64,000 nucleotides of DNA from an uncultured Pelagibacteraceae bacterium (GTDB lineage: Bacteria; Pseudomonadota; Alphaproteobacteria; Pelagibacterales; Pelagibacteraceae). The translations under genes and the position numbers were made by a program. Below are positions 18,124 to 27,629 of this stretch, in pieces. The notes under the pieces are model-generated. The model did not search any database. It had not been told where the DNA came from and saw only the letters and a program-made list of their open reading frames with translations. Position 1 is the first letter of the stretch. Each line of letters starts with the position of its first letter. The DNA lies in contig CACNCD010000001.1 in assembly GCA_902618855.1 (NCBI GenBank), forward strand, positions 62,001 to 126,000, given 5' to 3'.

Positions 18124-19062
18124 ATGAGCCATAAATATTACAAACCGGCAAAATCTAGGTTGCAGAGAAGTGAATTGGCAGTGCCGGGATCATCGCCCAA
18201 GATGTTTGAAAAAGCTCTAAATTCAAAAGCAGATTATATTTTTTTAGATTTAGAAGATGCAGTTTCGCCTAATGATAAAGTTCCAGCTAGGAAGAATGTA
18301 ATTAAAGCACTTAAAGAGATAAATTGGAGAGAAAAGGGCAAATCCATTTCTGTAAGAATAAATAGTTTAGATACACATTATATGTATAGAGATCTAATAG
18401 AAATAGTAGAGGAAGTAGGTGAATACATTGATACAATATTATTACCTAAAGCAGGTACATCGAGCGATGTGTATTTAGTGGATTGTTTATTAACTCAAAT
18501 TGAAACTAACAAAAAAATTAAAAATAGAATTGGAATAGAGTGTTTAATAGAAACAGCATTAGGAATGTCAAATATAAAAGAAATTGCACAATCAAGTCCT
18601 AGATTAGAAGCTCTTCATTTTGGCGTAGCAGATTATGCAGCTAGTTTAAGAGCAAGAACAGTAGTTATAGGTGGTTTAAATCCTGACTATCCAGGAGATC
18701 AATGGCATCATGGTTTATCCCAACTTGTAATGACATGTAGAGCATATGGTCTAAGAGCAATTGACGGACCTTTTGGAGATTTTAATGATCCAGATGCATA
18801 CATAGAGTCTGCCAAAAGAGCAGCGGCGATTGGAATTGAAGGAAAATGGGCAATTCATCCTTCACAAATAGATCTTGCTAATAAGGTTTTTTCACCACCG
18901 GAGTCTGAAGTAAATAAAGCAAAAAGAATTATAGAAGAACTAGATAAAGCTGCAAAAGAGGGCAAAGGTGCAGCTCAACTAGATGGAAGAATGATAGATG
19001 CTGCCTCAGCGAGAATGGCAGAAAATGTTGTAAATATAGATAAACTAATTAAGAATAAATAA
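18124..19062 (+). CDS. mcl: L-malyl-CoA lyase
   Basis: 312 residues, HpcH/HpaI-citrate lyase fold. RLQRSELAVPGSSPKMFEKA, FLDLEDAVSPNDK, RINSLDTHYMYRD, HFGVADYAASLRAR, DGPFGDF and KWAIHPSQIDLAN closely follow methylotroph MclA. The enzyme splits malyl-CoA to acetyl-CoA and glyoxylate, the exit step of the serine cycle; related enzymes handle methylmalyl-CoA. The central substrate loop after VIGGLNPDY is shorter than in Methylobacterium. The malate thiokinase genes follow 1 base later, so the product of MtkAB feeds this enzyme directly. It is divergent from the FAD oxidoreductase with a 135-base AT-rich promoter gap. Confidence 0.93.
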   Translation: MSHKYYKPAKSRLQRSELAVPGSSPKMFEKALNSKADYIFLDLEDAVSPNDKVPARKNVIKALKEINWREKGKSISVRINSLDTHYMYRDLIEIVEEVGEYIDTILLPKAGTSSDVYLVDCLLTQIETNKKIKNRIGIECLIETALGMSNIKEIAQSSPRLEALHFGVADYAASLRARTVVIGGLNPDYPGDQWHHGLSQLVMTCRAYGLRAIDGPFGDFNDPDAYIESAKRAAAIGIEGKWAIHPSQIDLANKVFSPPESEVNKAKRIIEELDKAAKEGKGAAQLDGRMIDAASARMAENVVNIDKLIKNK

Positions 19063-19063
19063 A

Positions 19064-20227
19064 ATGGACATTCACGAATACCAGGCAAAAAAAATACTAT
19101 CAGGTTTTGGAGTAACAATTCCAAGAGGTGGAATTGCTTATAGTCCTGAAAACGCAGAAAATAAAGCAAGAGAACTTGGTGGTTCGAAATGGGTAGTAAA
19201 AGCACAAGTTCATTCTGGCGCTAGAGGAAAAGCAGGAGGCATAGTTTTATGTAATTCACCTTTAGAAGTTGCACAAGCAACAGATAAATTACTTGGAAAA
19301 AAATTAGTAACAAATCAAACTGGCCCAAGTGGAAAAATTATTAATAGAGTTTATATTGAAGAAGCAACGGATATTAAAAAAGAGCTCTACCTTGGTTTAG
19401 TATTTGATAGAAGTTCTGAAAGCATTATGGTTGTGGCTTCTACAGAGGGTGGAATGAGCGTTGAGGAGATTTCAAAAGAAAAACCTGAAACAATTATAAG
19501 ATCTAAAATTGAAGTTGCAGTAGGAATGCAACAATTTCAAGCTAGAGAAATAGCATTTGGTCTAGGTATTGATCCAAAACTTATATCAAGAATGGCCGAC
19601 ACCATTATTGGATGTTATAGAGCTTTCAGCGAACTTGATGCTACTATGGTTGAGGTCAATCCAATGGTAATATCTAATCAAGGTCAAATTTTAGCTTTAG
19701 ATTGTAAAATGAGTTTCGATAACAATGCTTTATTTAGAAGAAGTCAAGTTTCTGAGTTGAGAGATAAAACTCAAGAAAACCCAAATGAAGTTTACGCCTC
19801 AGATAGAGGTTTAAATTATGTAAGCTTAGATGGAAATATAGGTAACATAATAAATGGCGCTGGTTTAGCCATGGCTTCAATGGATATGATAAAACTAGCA
19901 GGCGGAGAGCCTGCAAATTTTCTTGATGTTGGAGGTGGCGCTACACCTGAAAAGATAGTCAAGGCTTTTAAATTAATTTCAATGGACGAAAAAGTAAAAG
20001 TAATATTAGTTAATATATTTGCAGGAATTAATAGATGCGATTGGGTTGCTGAAGGAATAGTTCAGGCACTTGAAAAAATAGATGTTAAAGTACCATTAGT
20101 CATTCGCCTAGCAGGAACAAATGTAGAAAAAGGTAATAAAATTCTTAAGGATAGCAAGATAAACTACATCGAGGCAAATACTTTAGAAGATGCAGCTAAT
20201 AAAGCCGTAAAAGCATTGGGAAAATAA
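19064..20227 (+). CDS. mtkA: Malate--CoA ligase (malate thiokinase) beta subunit
   Basis: 387 residues, ATP-grasp protein of the succinyl-CoA synthetase beta family. MDIHEYQAKKIL opens the protein, with KAQVHSGARGKAGG, QQFQAREIAFGLGI, EVNPMVISNQG, and VNIFAGINRCDWVAEGIVQA in the CoA-ligase domain. The 'FAGINRCDWVAEG' wording and GNIGNIINGAGLAMA match malate thiokinase MtkA rather than SucC ('FGGIVRCDLIA'). It forms a complex with MtkB to make malyl-CoA from malate, ATP and CoA. Placement between mcl and mtkB-ppc confirms the assignment. Confidence 0.93.
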   Translation: MDIHEYQAKKILSGFGVTIPRGGIAYSPENAENKARELGGSKWVVKAQVHSGARGKAGGIVLCNSPLEVAQATDKLLGKKLVTNQTGPSGKIINRVYIEEATDIKKELYLGLVFDRSSESIMVVASTEGGMSVEEISKEKPETIIRSKIEVAVGMQQFQAREIAFGLGIDPKLISRMADTIIGCYRAFSELDATMVEVNPMVISNQGQILALDCKMSFDNNALFRRSQVSELRDKTQENPNEVYASDRGLNYVSLDGNIGNIINGAGLAMASMDMIKLAGGEPANFLDVGGGATPEKIVKAFKLISMDEKVKVILVNIFAGINRCDWVAEGIVQALEKIDVKVPLVIRLAGTNVEKGNKILKDSKINYIEANTLEDAANKAVKALGK

Positions 20228-20228
20228 A

Positions 20229-21122
20229 ATGACCGTCCTTATAGATAAAAATACAAAAATATTAATCCAGGGATTTACTGGTAAAATGGGATCTTTCCAT
20301 GCTGAGGAAATGATTAAGTATGGCTCAAATGTTGTGGGAGGAGTAACGCCAGGTAAAGGCGGATTAAAACATTTAAACCTTCCTGTCTTTAATACTGTTA
20401 AAGAAGCAGTCAATCAAACAGGTGCATCTGCTTCAATTTTATTTGTGCCACCTGCTTTTGCAGCAGACTCAGCTATGGAAGCTGCAGATGCTGGAATTAA
20501 AACATGCGTTGCAATAGTTGACGGAATACCATCTCATGACATGATTAAAATAAAAAGATATATGAGAAGGTATTCAAGAATCGACAAAATGACATTGATC
20601 GGACCTAATTGTGCAGGCGTTATTAGTCCGGGAAAAGCAATGTTAGGAATAATGCCTGGACATATATATAAAGAAGGTCGTGTCGGTATTATTGGAAGAT
20701 CAGGAACACTCGGATATGAAGCCGCACAACAATTAAAAAATTTGAATATTGGTGTATCAACTAGTGTAGGTATTGGGGGAGATCCAATTAATGGAAGTTC
20801 TTTTAAAGATATTTTAGAAAAATTTGAAAAAGATGAAGAAACAGATGCAGTGCTTATGATTGGCGAAATAGGCGGTCCTCAAGAAGTTGCAGCAGGAAAA
20901 TTTGCCAAAGAAAATATGAAAAAACCAGTTATAGCTTACATCGCAGGTTTAACCGCTCCAAAAGGTAGAGTGATGGGCCATGCAGGGGCAATTGTGTCTG
21001 CGTATGGAGAGAGCGCTGTTGAAAAAGTTGAGCTATTAAAAGAATGTGGAGTTACTATTTCTAAAAATCCCTCAGTTATGGGAGAAACAGTAAAAGCAGC
21101 TTTAAATGGCAAAACGACTTAA
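20229..21122 (+). CDS. mtkB: Malate--CoA ligase (malate thiokinase) alpha subunit
   Basis: 297 residues of the SucD-like alpha subunit family. LIQGFTGKMGSFHAEEM is the CoA-binding start, GGVTPGKGGLKH follows, GPNCAGVISPGKAMLGIMPG and GRSGTLGYEAA are conserved, and GHAGAIVSAYGES carries the phosphohistidine used during catalysis. With MtkA it makes malyl-CoA. One base separates it from mtkA, and it overlaps ppc by 17 bases, so the four genes mcl-mtkA-mtkB-ppc read as one operon. Confidence 0.93.
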   Translation: MTVLIDKNTKILIQGFTGKMGSFHAEEMIKYGSNVVGGVTPGKGGLKHLNLPVFNTVKEAVNQTGASASILFVPPAFAADSAMEAADAGIKTCVAIVDGIPSHDMIKIKRYMRRYSRIDKMTLIGPNCAGVISPGKAMLGIMPGHIYKEGRVGIIGRSGTLGYEAAQQLKNLNIGVSTSVGIGGDPINGSSFKDILEKFEKDEETDAVLMIGEIGGPQEVAAGKFAKENMKKPVIAYIAGLTAPKGRVMGHAGAIVSAYGESAVEKVELLKECGVTISKNPSVMGETVKAALNGKTT

Positions 21123-23823
21123 ACATAAAATTGCAAATATTGAGCTTTCAAAATTAGTTAGTTTATTAGGAAAAATATTAGGAGTAGTTGTAAAAGAACA
21201 AGAAGGTAAACTACTTTATAACAAAATTGAGCAAATAAGATATTTATCTAAAGCAAGCAGAGGGGCTAAAAGTAAACAAAAAATAAAATTAAATGAAACT
21301 AAGCAATTTAGAAAATTGATAAGTAGCATTAGCAAATTAAACCCATCACAATCATTAATAATAGCAAGATCTTTTAGTAAATTTTTAAATTTTTCTAATT
21401 TAGCAGAGTCACTAGATAATGTTCACAAGGTAGAAGAGGGCAAAATTCAACAAGCTAGAGGTAACGACGAATTTACTTTACTTGAGGAGGTAATTGATAA
21501 ACTCTTGAAGAAGAAAAAAATATCAAAAGAAAAATTTTATAATTTATCTAAAAGCTTAAATATAGAACTTGTACTTACAGCACATCCAACTGAAGTTAAA
21601 AGAAGAACACTTATACAAAAATATACAAAGGTAAATGATATTTTAGAAAAATTTAATAAATCAAGAATTTTTAAGATAAAAAATATAGAAAAAGAAAATA
21701 AAATTTTAGAAAAAAAACTTCATGAACAAATTACATCAATTTGGAAAACCGATGAGCTTAAAAGATCAAAACCAACTCCTGTTCAAGAAGCAAAATGGGG
21801 TCTAGCAGTCATCGAGGATAGTTTATGGAATTCTATTCCAAAAATTTGTTCTAGATTAGATGAAGCAGTTCAAAGATATTCAGGCAAACAATTACCAATA
21901 AACTATTCACCATTTAAATTTGGATCATGGATGGGTGGGGATCGGGATGGCAACCCAAATGTTAATCATAAAATCACTAAAGAGGTAATATTGTTATCAA
22001 GATGGGAGGCTGCGAATTTGTATGAGAAAGAAATAACAAAAATTATACAAGATCTCTCAATGCATGAATGTTCTAACGAAATCAAAAAGAAAACAGGTGA
22101 AAGTCAGGAACCTTATAGGGTTTATCTTAGACCGGTTAGAAGTAAATTGCAAAAAACTCAAAAGGAAATCGAACTTTATTTGCTCAAAAGAAAAAAATTT
22201 AATGATAAATTAATTGTGAATTCTATAAATGAAATAATAAATCCTTTAGTGGTAGTTTATAACTCTCTGTGTAAAATAAAATGTAAAGCGTTAGCAGATG
22301 GATCAGTTTTGGATCTAATTAGAAGAGCTTATGCATTCGGTCTCAATCTTGCAAAATTAGATATAAGACAAGAAGCCTCAAGACATACAGATATAATAAG
22401 TAAAATTTATAAACATAAGTTTAAAAAAGATTATTTGAAAATTGATGAAAAAGAAAAAATATCTTTTTTAATCAAATCTCTAAAGTCAAATAAAAAGATT
22501 CTTAGTAAAAAAATAAAATTTACAAAAGATGAAAAAGAAACTTGGGAAACGTTCAATATGCTATCACATACACCATATGAGTGTTTAGGAGCTTATATAA
22601 TTTCAATGGCCTCGTCTGCCTCAGACATTCTATCTGTAATGCTTTTGCAAAAAGAATCAGGAATGAAGCAATATTTAAGAATTGTTCCATTGTTTGAAAC
22701 ATTGCAAGATTTGAACAACTCTGAATTAGTTATGAAAGAGATCTATAAAATTAAGTTTTATTTAAAAAAATTTAAAAATCTCCAAGAAGTAATGATTGGC
22801 TACTCTGACTCAAGCAAAGATGCTGGAAAATTTGCTGCAGCATGGGCGCAGTATCGCGCACAAGAAAACTTACAAAACTTGTCAAATAAATTTAAAGTAA
22901 AATTAACTTTGTTTCATGGAAGAGGAGGATCAGTAGGAAGAGGTGGTGGACCGATTTATCATGCATTACTATCTCAACCACCAGGAACTGTTAATGGGAG
23001 AACTCGAGTTACAGAACAGGGAGAAATAATTCAACAAAAGTATGCAACTGAGTCATTGGCTGAATATACCTTAGGAACATATTTAGGTTCAGTAGTTGAG
23101 GCATCTTTATCACCACCACCTAAACCAAAAAGTCAGTGGAGACTTTTAATGGAGAAGATGTGTGAAATATCAAAAAATTCCTACAGAAAAAATTTAATGG
23201 ATAAAGAATTTTTAGATTATTATTTTAAGGTTACTCCACAGAAAAAATTAGAGTTTCTTTTTATTGGATCAAGGCCTTCTAAGAGAAATAAATCAAATGA
23301 TATTAAGGGATTGAGAGCAATACCCTGGGTATTTGCTTGGACACAAATCAGGTTTTTAATTCCTGCGTGGCTTGGTACGTATGAAGCCATTAATTATGCA
23401 GTAAAGAATAAAAAAGCAAATACACTTAAACAAATGATTATTAATTGGCCGTTTTTTAATTCAAAAATGGATATGTTAGATTGGGTTTTAGTCAAAACAA
23501 ATCAAAGAATTGTAAAGTTTTATGAAGAGTGTTTAGGAGATAATTATACTAGTAGGACTGGGGAAAAATTAAGAAATAATTTATCTAAGTTAATATTATT
23601 AAACAAATTATTAATACCAAAGAATATAATTGAACAGAGAAGAGATTACAGGGACAGGGTGAGAATAAGAAACACCTATGCAGAAGTACTGAATATATTA
23701 CAGGCAGATATACTAAAGAAACTATCAAGTAAAAAAATTAAAAATTCAGATAAAAAGATACTCAATGATGCATTATTGATAACAATTGCAGGTATAGCGG
23801 CAGCGATGAAAAACGTTGGCTAA
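21106..23823 (+). CDS. ppc: Phosphoenolpyruvate carboxylase
   Basis: 905 residues. It has the catalytic His motif LVLTAHPTEVKRR near residue 160, GSWMGGDRDGNPNV, the YSDSSKDAGKFAA block, the PEP-binding loop FHGRGGSVGRGGGP, and SRPSKR. It carboxylates PEP with bicarbonate to oxaloacetate, replenishing the TCA cycle and, in methylotrophs, supplying the serine cycle. The usual C-terminal Thr-Gly end ('RNTG') reads KNVG here, a small departure near the active site. Its 5' end overlaps mtkB and its last bases overlap a convergent regulator gene by 4, leaving no room for a terminator. Confidence 0.96.
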   Translation: MAKRLKHKIANIELSKLVSLLGKILGVVVKEQEGKLLYNKIEQIRYLSKASRGAKSKQKIKLNETKQFRKLISSISKLNPSQSLIIARSFSKFLNFSNLAESLDNVHKVEEGKIQQARGNDEFTLLEEVIDKLLKKKKISKEKFYNLSKSLNIELVLTAHPTEVKRRTLIQKYTKVNDILEKFNKSRIFKIKNIEKENKILEKKLHEQITSIWKTDELKRSKPTPVQEAKWGLAVIEDSLWNSIPKICSRLDEAVQRYSGKQLPINYSPFKFGSWMGGDRDGNPNVNHKITKEVILLSRWEAANLYEKEITKIIQDLSMHECSNEIKKKTGESQEPYRVYLRPVRSKLQKTQKEIELYLLKRKKFNDKLIVNSINEIINPLVVVYNSLCKIKCKALADGSVLDLIRRAYAFGLNLAKLDIRQEASRHTDIISKIYKHKFKKDYLKIDEKEKISFLIKSLKSNKKILSKKIKFTKDEKETWETFNMLSHTPYECLGAYIISMASSASDILSVMLLQKESGMKQYLRIVPLFETLQDLNNSELVMKEIYKIKFYLKKFKNLQEVMIGYSDSSKDAGKFAAAWAQYRAQENLQNLSNKFKVKLTLFHGRGGSVGRGGGPIYHALLSQPPGTVNGRTRVTEQGEIIQQKYATESLAEYTLGTYLGSVVEASLSPPPKPKSQWRLLMEKMCEISKNSYRKNLMDKEFLDYYFKVTPQKKLEFLFIGSRPSKRNKSNDIKGLRAIPWVFAWTQIRFLIPAWLGTYEAINYAVKNKKANTLKQMIINWPFFNSKMDMLDWVLVKTNQRIVKFYEECLGDNYTSRTGEKLRNNLSKLILLNKLLIPKNIIEQRRDYRDRVRIRNTYAEVLNILQADILKKLSSKKIKNSDKKILNDALLITIAGIAAAMKNVG

Positions 23824-24167
23824 ATAGAAATTTCCCTTAGTTTTTTTAGATAGTTTTCAAATTCTTCTACAAAGCTTTCGGTAGGTTTAATTCTTTTTTT
23901 CCTTTGATCCTCTGATGTTTTTTCAAGAAAAAAAAAACCTTTCTCACAAGCCTCATTTATTATTAATGCAGATTTAGGTCTTGATGTTTTAAATAATTTT
24001 GTTTTTAGCTCCTCAACTGTTATTGGAATATTTTGTTTATAATATGCCATAATTAATAACATCATATGGTAGTGGGACGGCGACTTTCTAAAAAAGTAAT
24101 TACTTGATGTATGTGATTGTTTCATTTGTTCTTCCCAAAATTCAAGTAAAGCTTTTGTACTTTTCAT
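23820..24167 (-). CDS. Small MarR-like winged-helix regulator next to tdm
   Basis: 115 residues. An alpha-helical N-terminus is followed by TVEELKTKLFKTSRPKSALIINEACEKG (helix-turn-helix) and a basic wing TSEDQRKKRIKPTESF, then a helical C-terminus, as in MarR-type DNA-binding proteins. It abuts the start of the TMAO demethylase transcript end (shared base at 24167), so it is co-transcribed with tdm and may control methylamine genes. Ligand and operator are unknown, and the similarity is by architecture only. Confidence 0.7.
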   Translation of the reverse strand: MKSTKALLEFWEEQMKQSHTSSNYFFRKSPSHYHMMLLIMAYYKQNIPITVEELKTKLFKTSRPKSALIINEACEKGFFFLEKTSEDQRKKRIKPTESFVEEFENYLKKLREISI

Positions 24168-26500
24168 TATGATCTAACTCTTGTTTTTTGAGGATCAAAA
24201 TGGGGGAATGGAACTATCTTTGCTGGTATTCTCTTTTGATGACCATCAATTTTTCCTACCTCAACCTCAGTTCCAACTCCAGAATGACCTACATCTATTC
24301 TGCATAAAGCAATATTTTTATTTAAAGTTGGAGATATACATCCGCTTGTTATTATTCCGACTTGAGATCTACCAATGTGTACACAATCACCATGATTAGC
24401 TTTTTCTTTACTAACTAATTCAAGACCAACTAATTTTTTTTGTGGATTTTCTTTTCTTTTTATTAAACTTTCCTTGCCAATAAAATCCTCTGTCTTTGTT
24501 TTTAATGGTACTGTGAATCCAACACCAGCTTCAAAAGGATCAACTTGTCCATCAAACTCATTTCCAAACAAAATTAAACCTGCTTCAATTCTTAATAAAT
24601 CAAGTGCTCCAAATCCTGCGGGTATTAGACCTTCGTCTCGTCCATTTTCCATGACAACATCCCAAACTTTTGGTGCATCAGACGGATGACACCATATTTC
24701 ATAACCTAATTCTCCTGTATATCCAGTTCTTGATATCATTAATGGTATTCCACTTAATTCTTTAACTCTACAAATTGTGAATCTAAACCACTGTAATTCT
24801 GATATTTTTGGTTGGGTTGGAGGTGTAAATATAAATTTTTCTAGAATTTTTCTGCTATTTGGACCTTGTAAGGAAATGTTATTTATTTGATCAGTAGAAT
24901 TTTTAATTCGGACTTTAAAATTCTTTTTCTTTGCTTGTTCTTTCAACCATTCTCCAGCATATTCATCTCCACAGATCCATCTAAAACCATGATCGCTCAT
25001 TTTTAATAACGTTCCGTCATCAAACATTAGTCCATTTTCATAACACATAGAGGAATATACTACTTGCCCAACTGAAAGTTTTTTAATATTTCTAGTTAAA
25101 GTATAATTCATTAATTCTTCAGCATCTGGCCCAAGTATTTCGAATTTTCTTAAAGATGAAAGATCAATAATTACTGCTTTTTCTCTACAGGCATTATATT
25201 CATTTATTAACCCGTGTTTTGTATAATCGTTTGGCAACCAGTAACCTCTAGCGTCAACAAAATTTCTTGTAAGTTTAGAAGTACGTTCATAGAAACCCGT
25301 ATTTTTTGTAAGTTTTGGTTCAGAGTCAGTTTTCATTCTAAAAGCAAATGATTTAGTAAATTCCTTTTTTTTATCATAAGTTCTAACAAAAATATCAGTC
25401 GGATTCCATGAATTACATGGATCAATATCGCTTGGACATGCTGATGTTCCGCAAGTTAAATCTTTAAGTGCTCGCATTATTACATAATCTCCAGGTCTTG
25501 CAAAAGACTCGTCTGAAAGAACAGAGTTTTGCCCTCCTGCGGAGGTGTTAAAGAAAAGGTTTATTGCATGCCATCCCTTTTGACGTTTCACTCCGAATTT
25601 CTCCATTGAGTCGCTTAGATTATCCGAACAGTTTGGATGCCCAAAATAACCTGAATCCTCATAGTATTTTGCAGTACATGCTAAATTAAAAGTATCATGC
25701 CTTCCTACTGTATCTCTAATTACCTCTACCAAAGGCTCATGATCGGTATCGTAAAATTTTGAATATAAACCAGGACCAGGAAAGGTATTTCCCATAAAAG
25801 TTCTCGTAGTTTGCCAATCTAAACCTTTTTCGATTCCTTTATTAAGCTTGTTTGTATCGAAAGCAACAAAATCAGAGCATTGTCTTCCAGTTGGACAAAT
25901 AATTTGAATATAATCACCTTCTTTCACTTCAAATGATATAGCGGTTTGTTTTTCTATATTTGTTTCATTTAAAGGATCAAACATGGGATCAGGTATTATA
26001 GAGTGTTCTTTATCATTTATAATATTTGCTCTTTTAACAAACAACGTTAAGTCTGTAGGAGGATTTTGTTCATGAACCAGCATTTCATTTCCCGGAGCAG
26101 CAAAGACACAATAACATTTATCTTTTGACTTTAATTTTACTTTATCTCCCCAAGGAGTGTCTTTATCAAAGACTACCGAGGACTTTGATTTTAAAATATC
26201 GAGGTTTCTCTTCTTAAGTTGATAAGAGGCAATTTTTGAGCTTTCATCTTTTTTAGTTAAAATTTTTTTTATTTCTGAGTCTGTTTTATTTTCTTTTAGA
26301 TTTAGAATACCTACTTCAGATTTGCCATCTTTATTGAATACTGCAATTTCACAAATTTGATTTCCCTCATTATTCACGATTTCAATTTCATCTTCTGGAA
26401 GAATTTGAATACCGGTTAATCCACCACCATTTACAACATATCTTTCAACTCCAGGTGGTAGCACATTTAATCCTGGTTCTTTTATTTTAAGACTAGTCAT
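24167..26500 (-). CDS. tdm: Trimethylamine N-oxide demethylase (aldolase), two-domain
   Basis: 777 residues. Residues 1 to about 400 are a DUF1989-type domain: ICPTGRQCSDFVAFDTN near 201, a Cys at 275, and TCGTSACPSDIDPCNSW near 349 with candidate zinc ligands (inferred). Residues about 420-777 are a GcvT-like folate-binding domain (YGALDLLRIEAGLILFG-like block, VGIITSGCISPTL). This fusion is the hallmark of Tdm, which splits TMAO to dimethylamine and formaldehyde, with tetrahydrofolate able to accept the C1 unit. It is divergent from the TMAO-binding-protein gene across a 112-base promoter region, with a MarR-like gene downstream. Confidence 0.93.
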   Translation of the reverse strand: MTSLKIKEPGLNVLPPGVERYVVNGGGLTGIQILPEDEIEIVNNEGNQICEIAVFNKDGKSEVGILNLKENKTDSEIKKILTKKDESSKIASYQLKKRNLDILKSKSSVVFDKDTPWGDKVKLKSKDKCYCVFAAPGNEMLVHEQNPPTDLTLFVKRANIINDKEHSIIPDPMFDPLNETNIEKQTAISFEVKEGDYIQIICPTGRQCSDFVAFDTNKLNKGIEKGLDWQTTRTFMGNTFPGPGLYSKFYDTDHEPLVEVIRDTVGRHDTFNLACTAKYYEDSGYFGHPNCSDNLSDSMEKFGVKRQKGWHAINLFFNTSAGGQNSVLSDESFARPGDYVIMRALKDLTCGTSACPSDIDPCNSWNPTDIFVRTYDKKKEFTKSFAFRMKTDSEPKLTKNTGFYERTSKLTRNFVDARGYWLPNDYTKHGLINEYNACREKAVIIDLSSLRKFEILGPDAEELMNYTLTRNIKKLSVGQVVYSSMCYENGLMFDDGTLLKMSDHGFRWICGDEYAGEWLKEQAKKKNFKVRIKNSTDQINNISLQGPNSRKILEKFIFTPPTQPKISELQWFRFTICRVKELSGIPLMISRTGYTGELGYEIWCHPSDAPKVWDVVMENGRDEGLIPAGFGALDLLRIEAGLILFGNEFDGQVDPFEAGVGFTVPLKTKTEDFIGKESLIKRKENPQKKLVGLELVSKEKANHGDCVHIGRSQVGIITSGCISPTLNKNIALCRIDVGHSGVGTEVEVGKIDGHQKRIPAKIVPFPHFDPQKTRVRS

Positions 26501-26551
26501 CGCAATAATACTCGGTTTTTTTTATGTCTATATTATATAAATATGTTCTAG

Positions 26552-26580
26552 TTGACTATAAATTTACTTAAGCACATAAT
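26552..26580 (+). promoter_or_regulatory. Sigma70-like promoter of tmoX
   Basis: A TTGACT hexamer at 26552-26557 and CATAAT at 26575-26580 are separated by 17 bases, the optimum spacing. The pair lies 32 bases upstream of tmoX, which has a purine-rich ribosome site (AAGGAAAGGGG). The same 112-base gap must hold the promoter for tdm on the other strand, so it is a likely site for shared control. Confidence 0.6.
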
Positions 26581-26612
26581 TAATTATCTTAATATTAAGG
26601 AAAGGGGAAAAA

Positions 26613-27560
26613 ATGAGAAAAATCATATCTCTTTTATCTGCTTTAATTATTTCAGTTGTTTCATTCACTGGAATAGCTAATTCGGCGGATAGTAAGAAAC
26701 CTATCGTTATCCCAACACACAATTGGTCAAGCCAAATTGTTATGGCTTATGTAATTGGTGGAATTTTTGAAAGCATGGGAAATAACGTAAAATATGTAAA
26801 CGCTGACTCTCAAGCAGTTTATGAATCTATAAGAATTGGTGATGTAACTATATCACACGAAGTTTGGGAATCTGCATTTGGTAAATCATTTACAACGGCT
26901 TTAGATAAAGGTGGTTTACTTGACTGGGGAGATCACGAAGCAAGAACTCTAGAGGATATGGGATATCCAAACTGGGTTGTTGAAAAAGGATTGTGCCCAG
27001 GTTTACCAGACTGGACAGCTCTTAAAAACCCAGACTGTGCTAAAAACTTTACAACACCTGACTCTCCAGATGGAAAAGGAAGAATGTTGGAAGGTCCACA
27101 AACTTGGCATGGTGACTTAATCCCTCAAAGAGTTGATGCTCTAGGATTAGGAGATCTTTGGTGGGTTAAATTTGCAGGAAGTGCCGATGCACTTTGGGCA
27201 GAGTTAAAAGCAGCTGAAAAAGAAGGAAGAGGAACAATCATCTTTAACTGGACACCAAACTTTACAGATGGTGCTGGTTTTACATTTATCGATTTCCCTC
27301 CATACACAGCTGGTTGTAGACCAGAAGATGGCGGAGATGGAAAATGTGGTTCGCCAGATGGTTATTTGAAAAAAGCAGTTAATGCTGACTTTCCAAAAAC
27401 TCATCCAAAAGCAGCAGCAGCGTTCAAAAAACTTTCTTTCTCAACAAGTCAGATTGGTGCAATGGCAGCTTTAGTTGACCTTGACAAAATGACTCACGAG
27501 GATGCAGCAAAAAAATGGCTGAAAGATAACGAGAAAGTTTGGAAAGCTTTTACTAAATAA
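26613..27560 (+). CDS. tmoX: TMAO ABC transporter substrate-binding protein
   Basis: 315 residues with a Sec signal peptide of about 24 residues (MRKIISLLSALIISVVSF...IANSA). The mature part is a quaternary-amine-binding (OpuAC/ProX family) domain: WSSQIVMAYVIGGIFESMG, ADSQAVYESIRIGDVTIS, and scattered Trp residues suitable for an aromatic cage around a trimethylammonium group. Adjacency to tdm and to the TmoWV-type ATPase and permease suggests TMAO as substrate, with glycine betaine or choline as alternatives. It is followed by an intrinsic terminator, so abundant separate expression of the binding protein is likely. Confidence 0.88.
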   Translation: MRKIISLLSALIISVVSFTGIANSADSKKPIVIPTHNWSSQIVMAYVIGGIFESMGNNVKYVNADSQAVYESIRIGDVTISHEVWESAFGKSFTTALDKGGLLDWGDHEARTLEDMGYPNWVVEKGLCPGLPDWTALKNPDCAKNFTTPDSPDGKGRMLEGPQTWHGDLIPQRVDALGLGDLWWVKFAGSADALWAELKAAEKEGRGTIIFNWTPNFTDGAGFTFIDFPPYTAGCRPEDGGDGKCGSPDGYLKKAVNADFPKTHPKAAAAFKKLSFSTSQIGAMAALVDLDKMTHEDAAKKWLKDNEKVWKAFTK

Positions 27561-27582
27561 GGTAAAGAGCTACTAAATCTTT

Positions 27583-27619
27583 AAATCTCTCCCAACTACG
27601 TTGGGGGAGATTTTTTTTT
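27583..27619 (+). terminator. Intrinsic terminator after tmoX
   Basis: A stem of about 13 bp (AATCTCTCCCAAC with GTTGGGGGAGATT, one G-T wobble) closes a 3-base loop and runs into a T-tract of nine. It starts 22 bases after the tmoX stop. It should end or attenuate the transcript between tmoX and the downstream tmoWV genes. Confidence 0.9.
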
Positions 27620-27629
27620 ACAAAATTAA

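Noticed and set aside
19064-21122. Succinyl-CoA synthetase sucCD
   Set aside because: The family is the same, but the wording in MtkA/MtkB signature blocks and the position between mcl and ppc favour malate thiokinase.
24167-26500. A simple glycine-cleavage T-protein (GcvT)
   Set aside because: Only the C-terminal half is GcvT-like; the fused DUF1989-type N-terminal domain and the neighbouring tmo genes identify Tdm.
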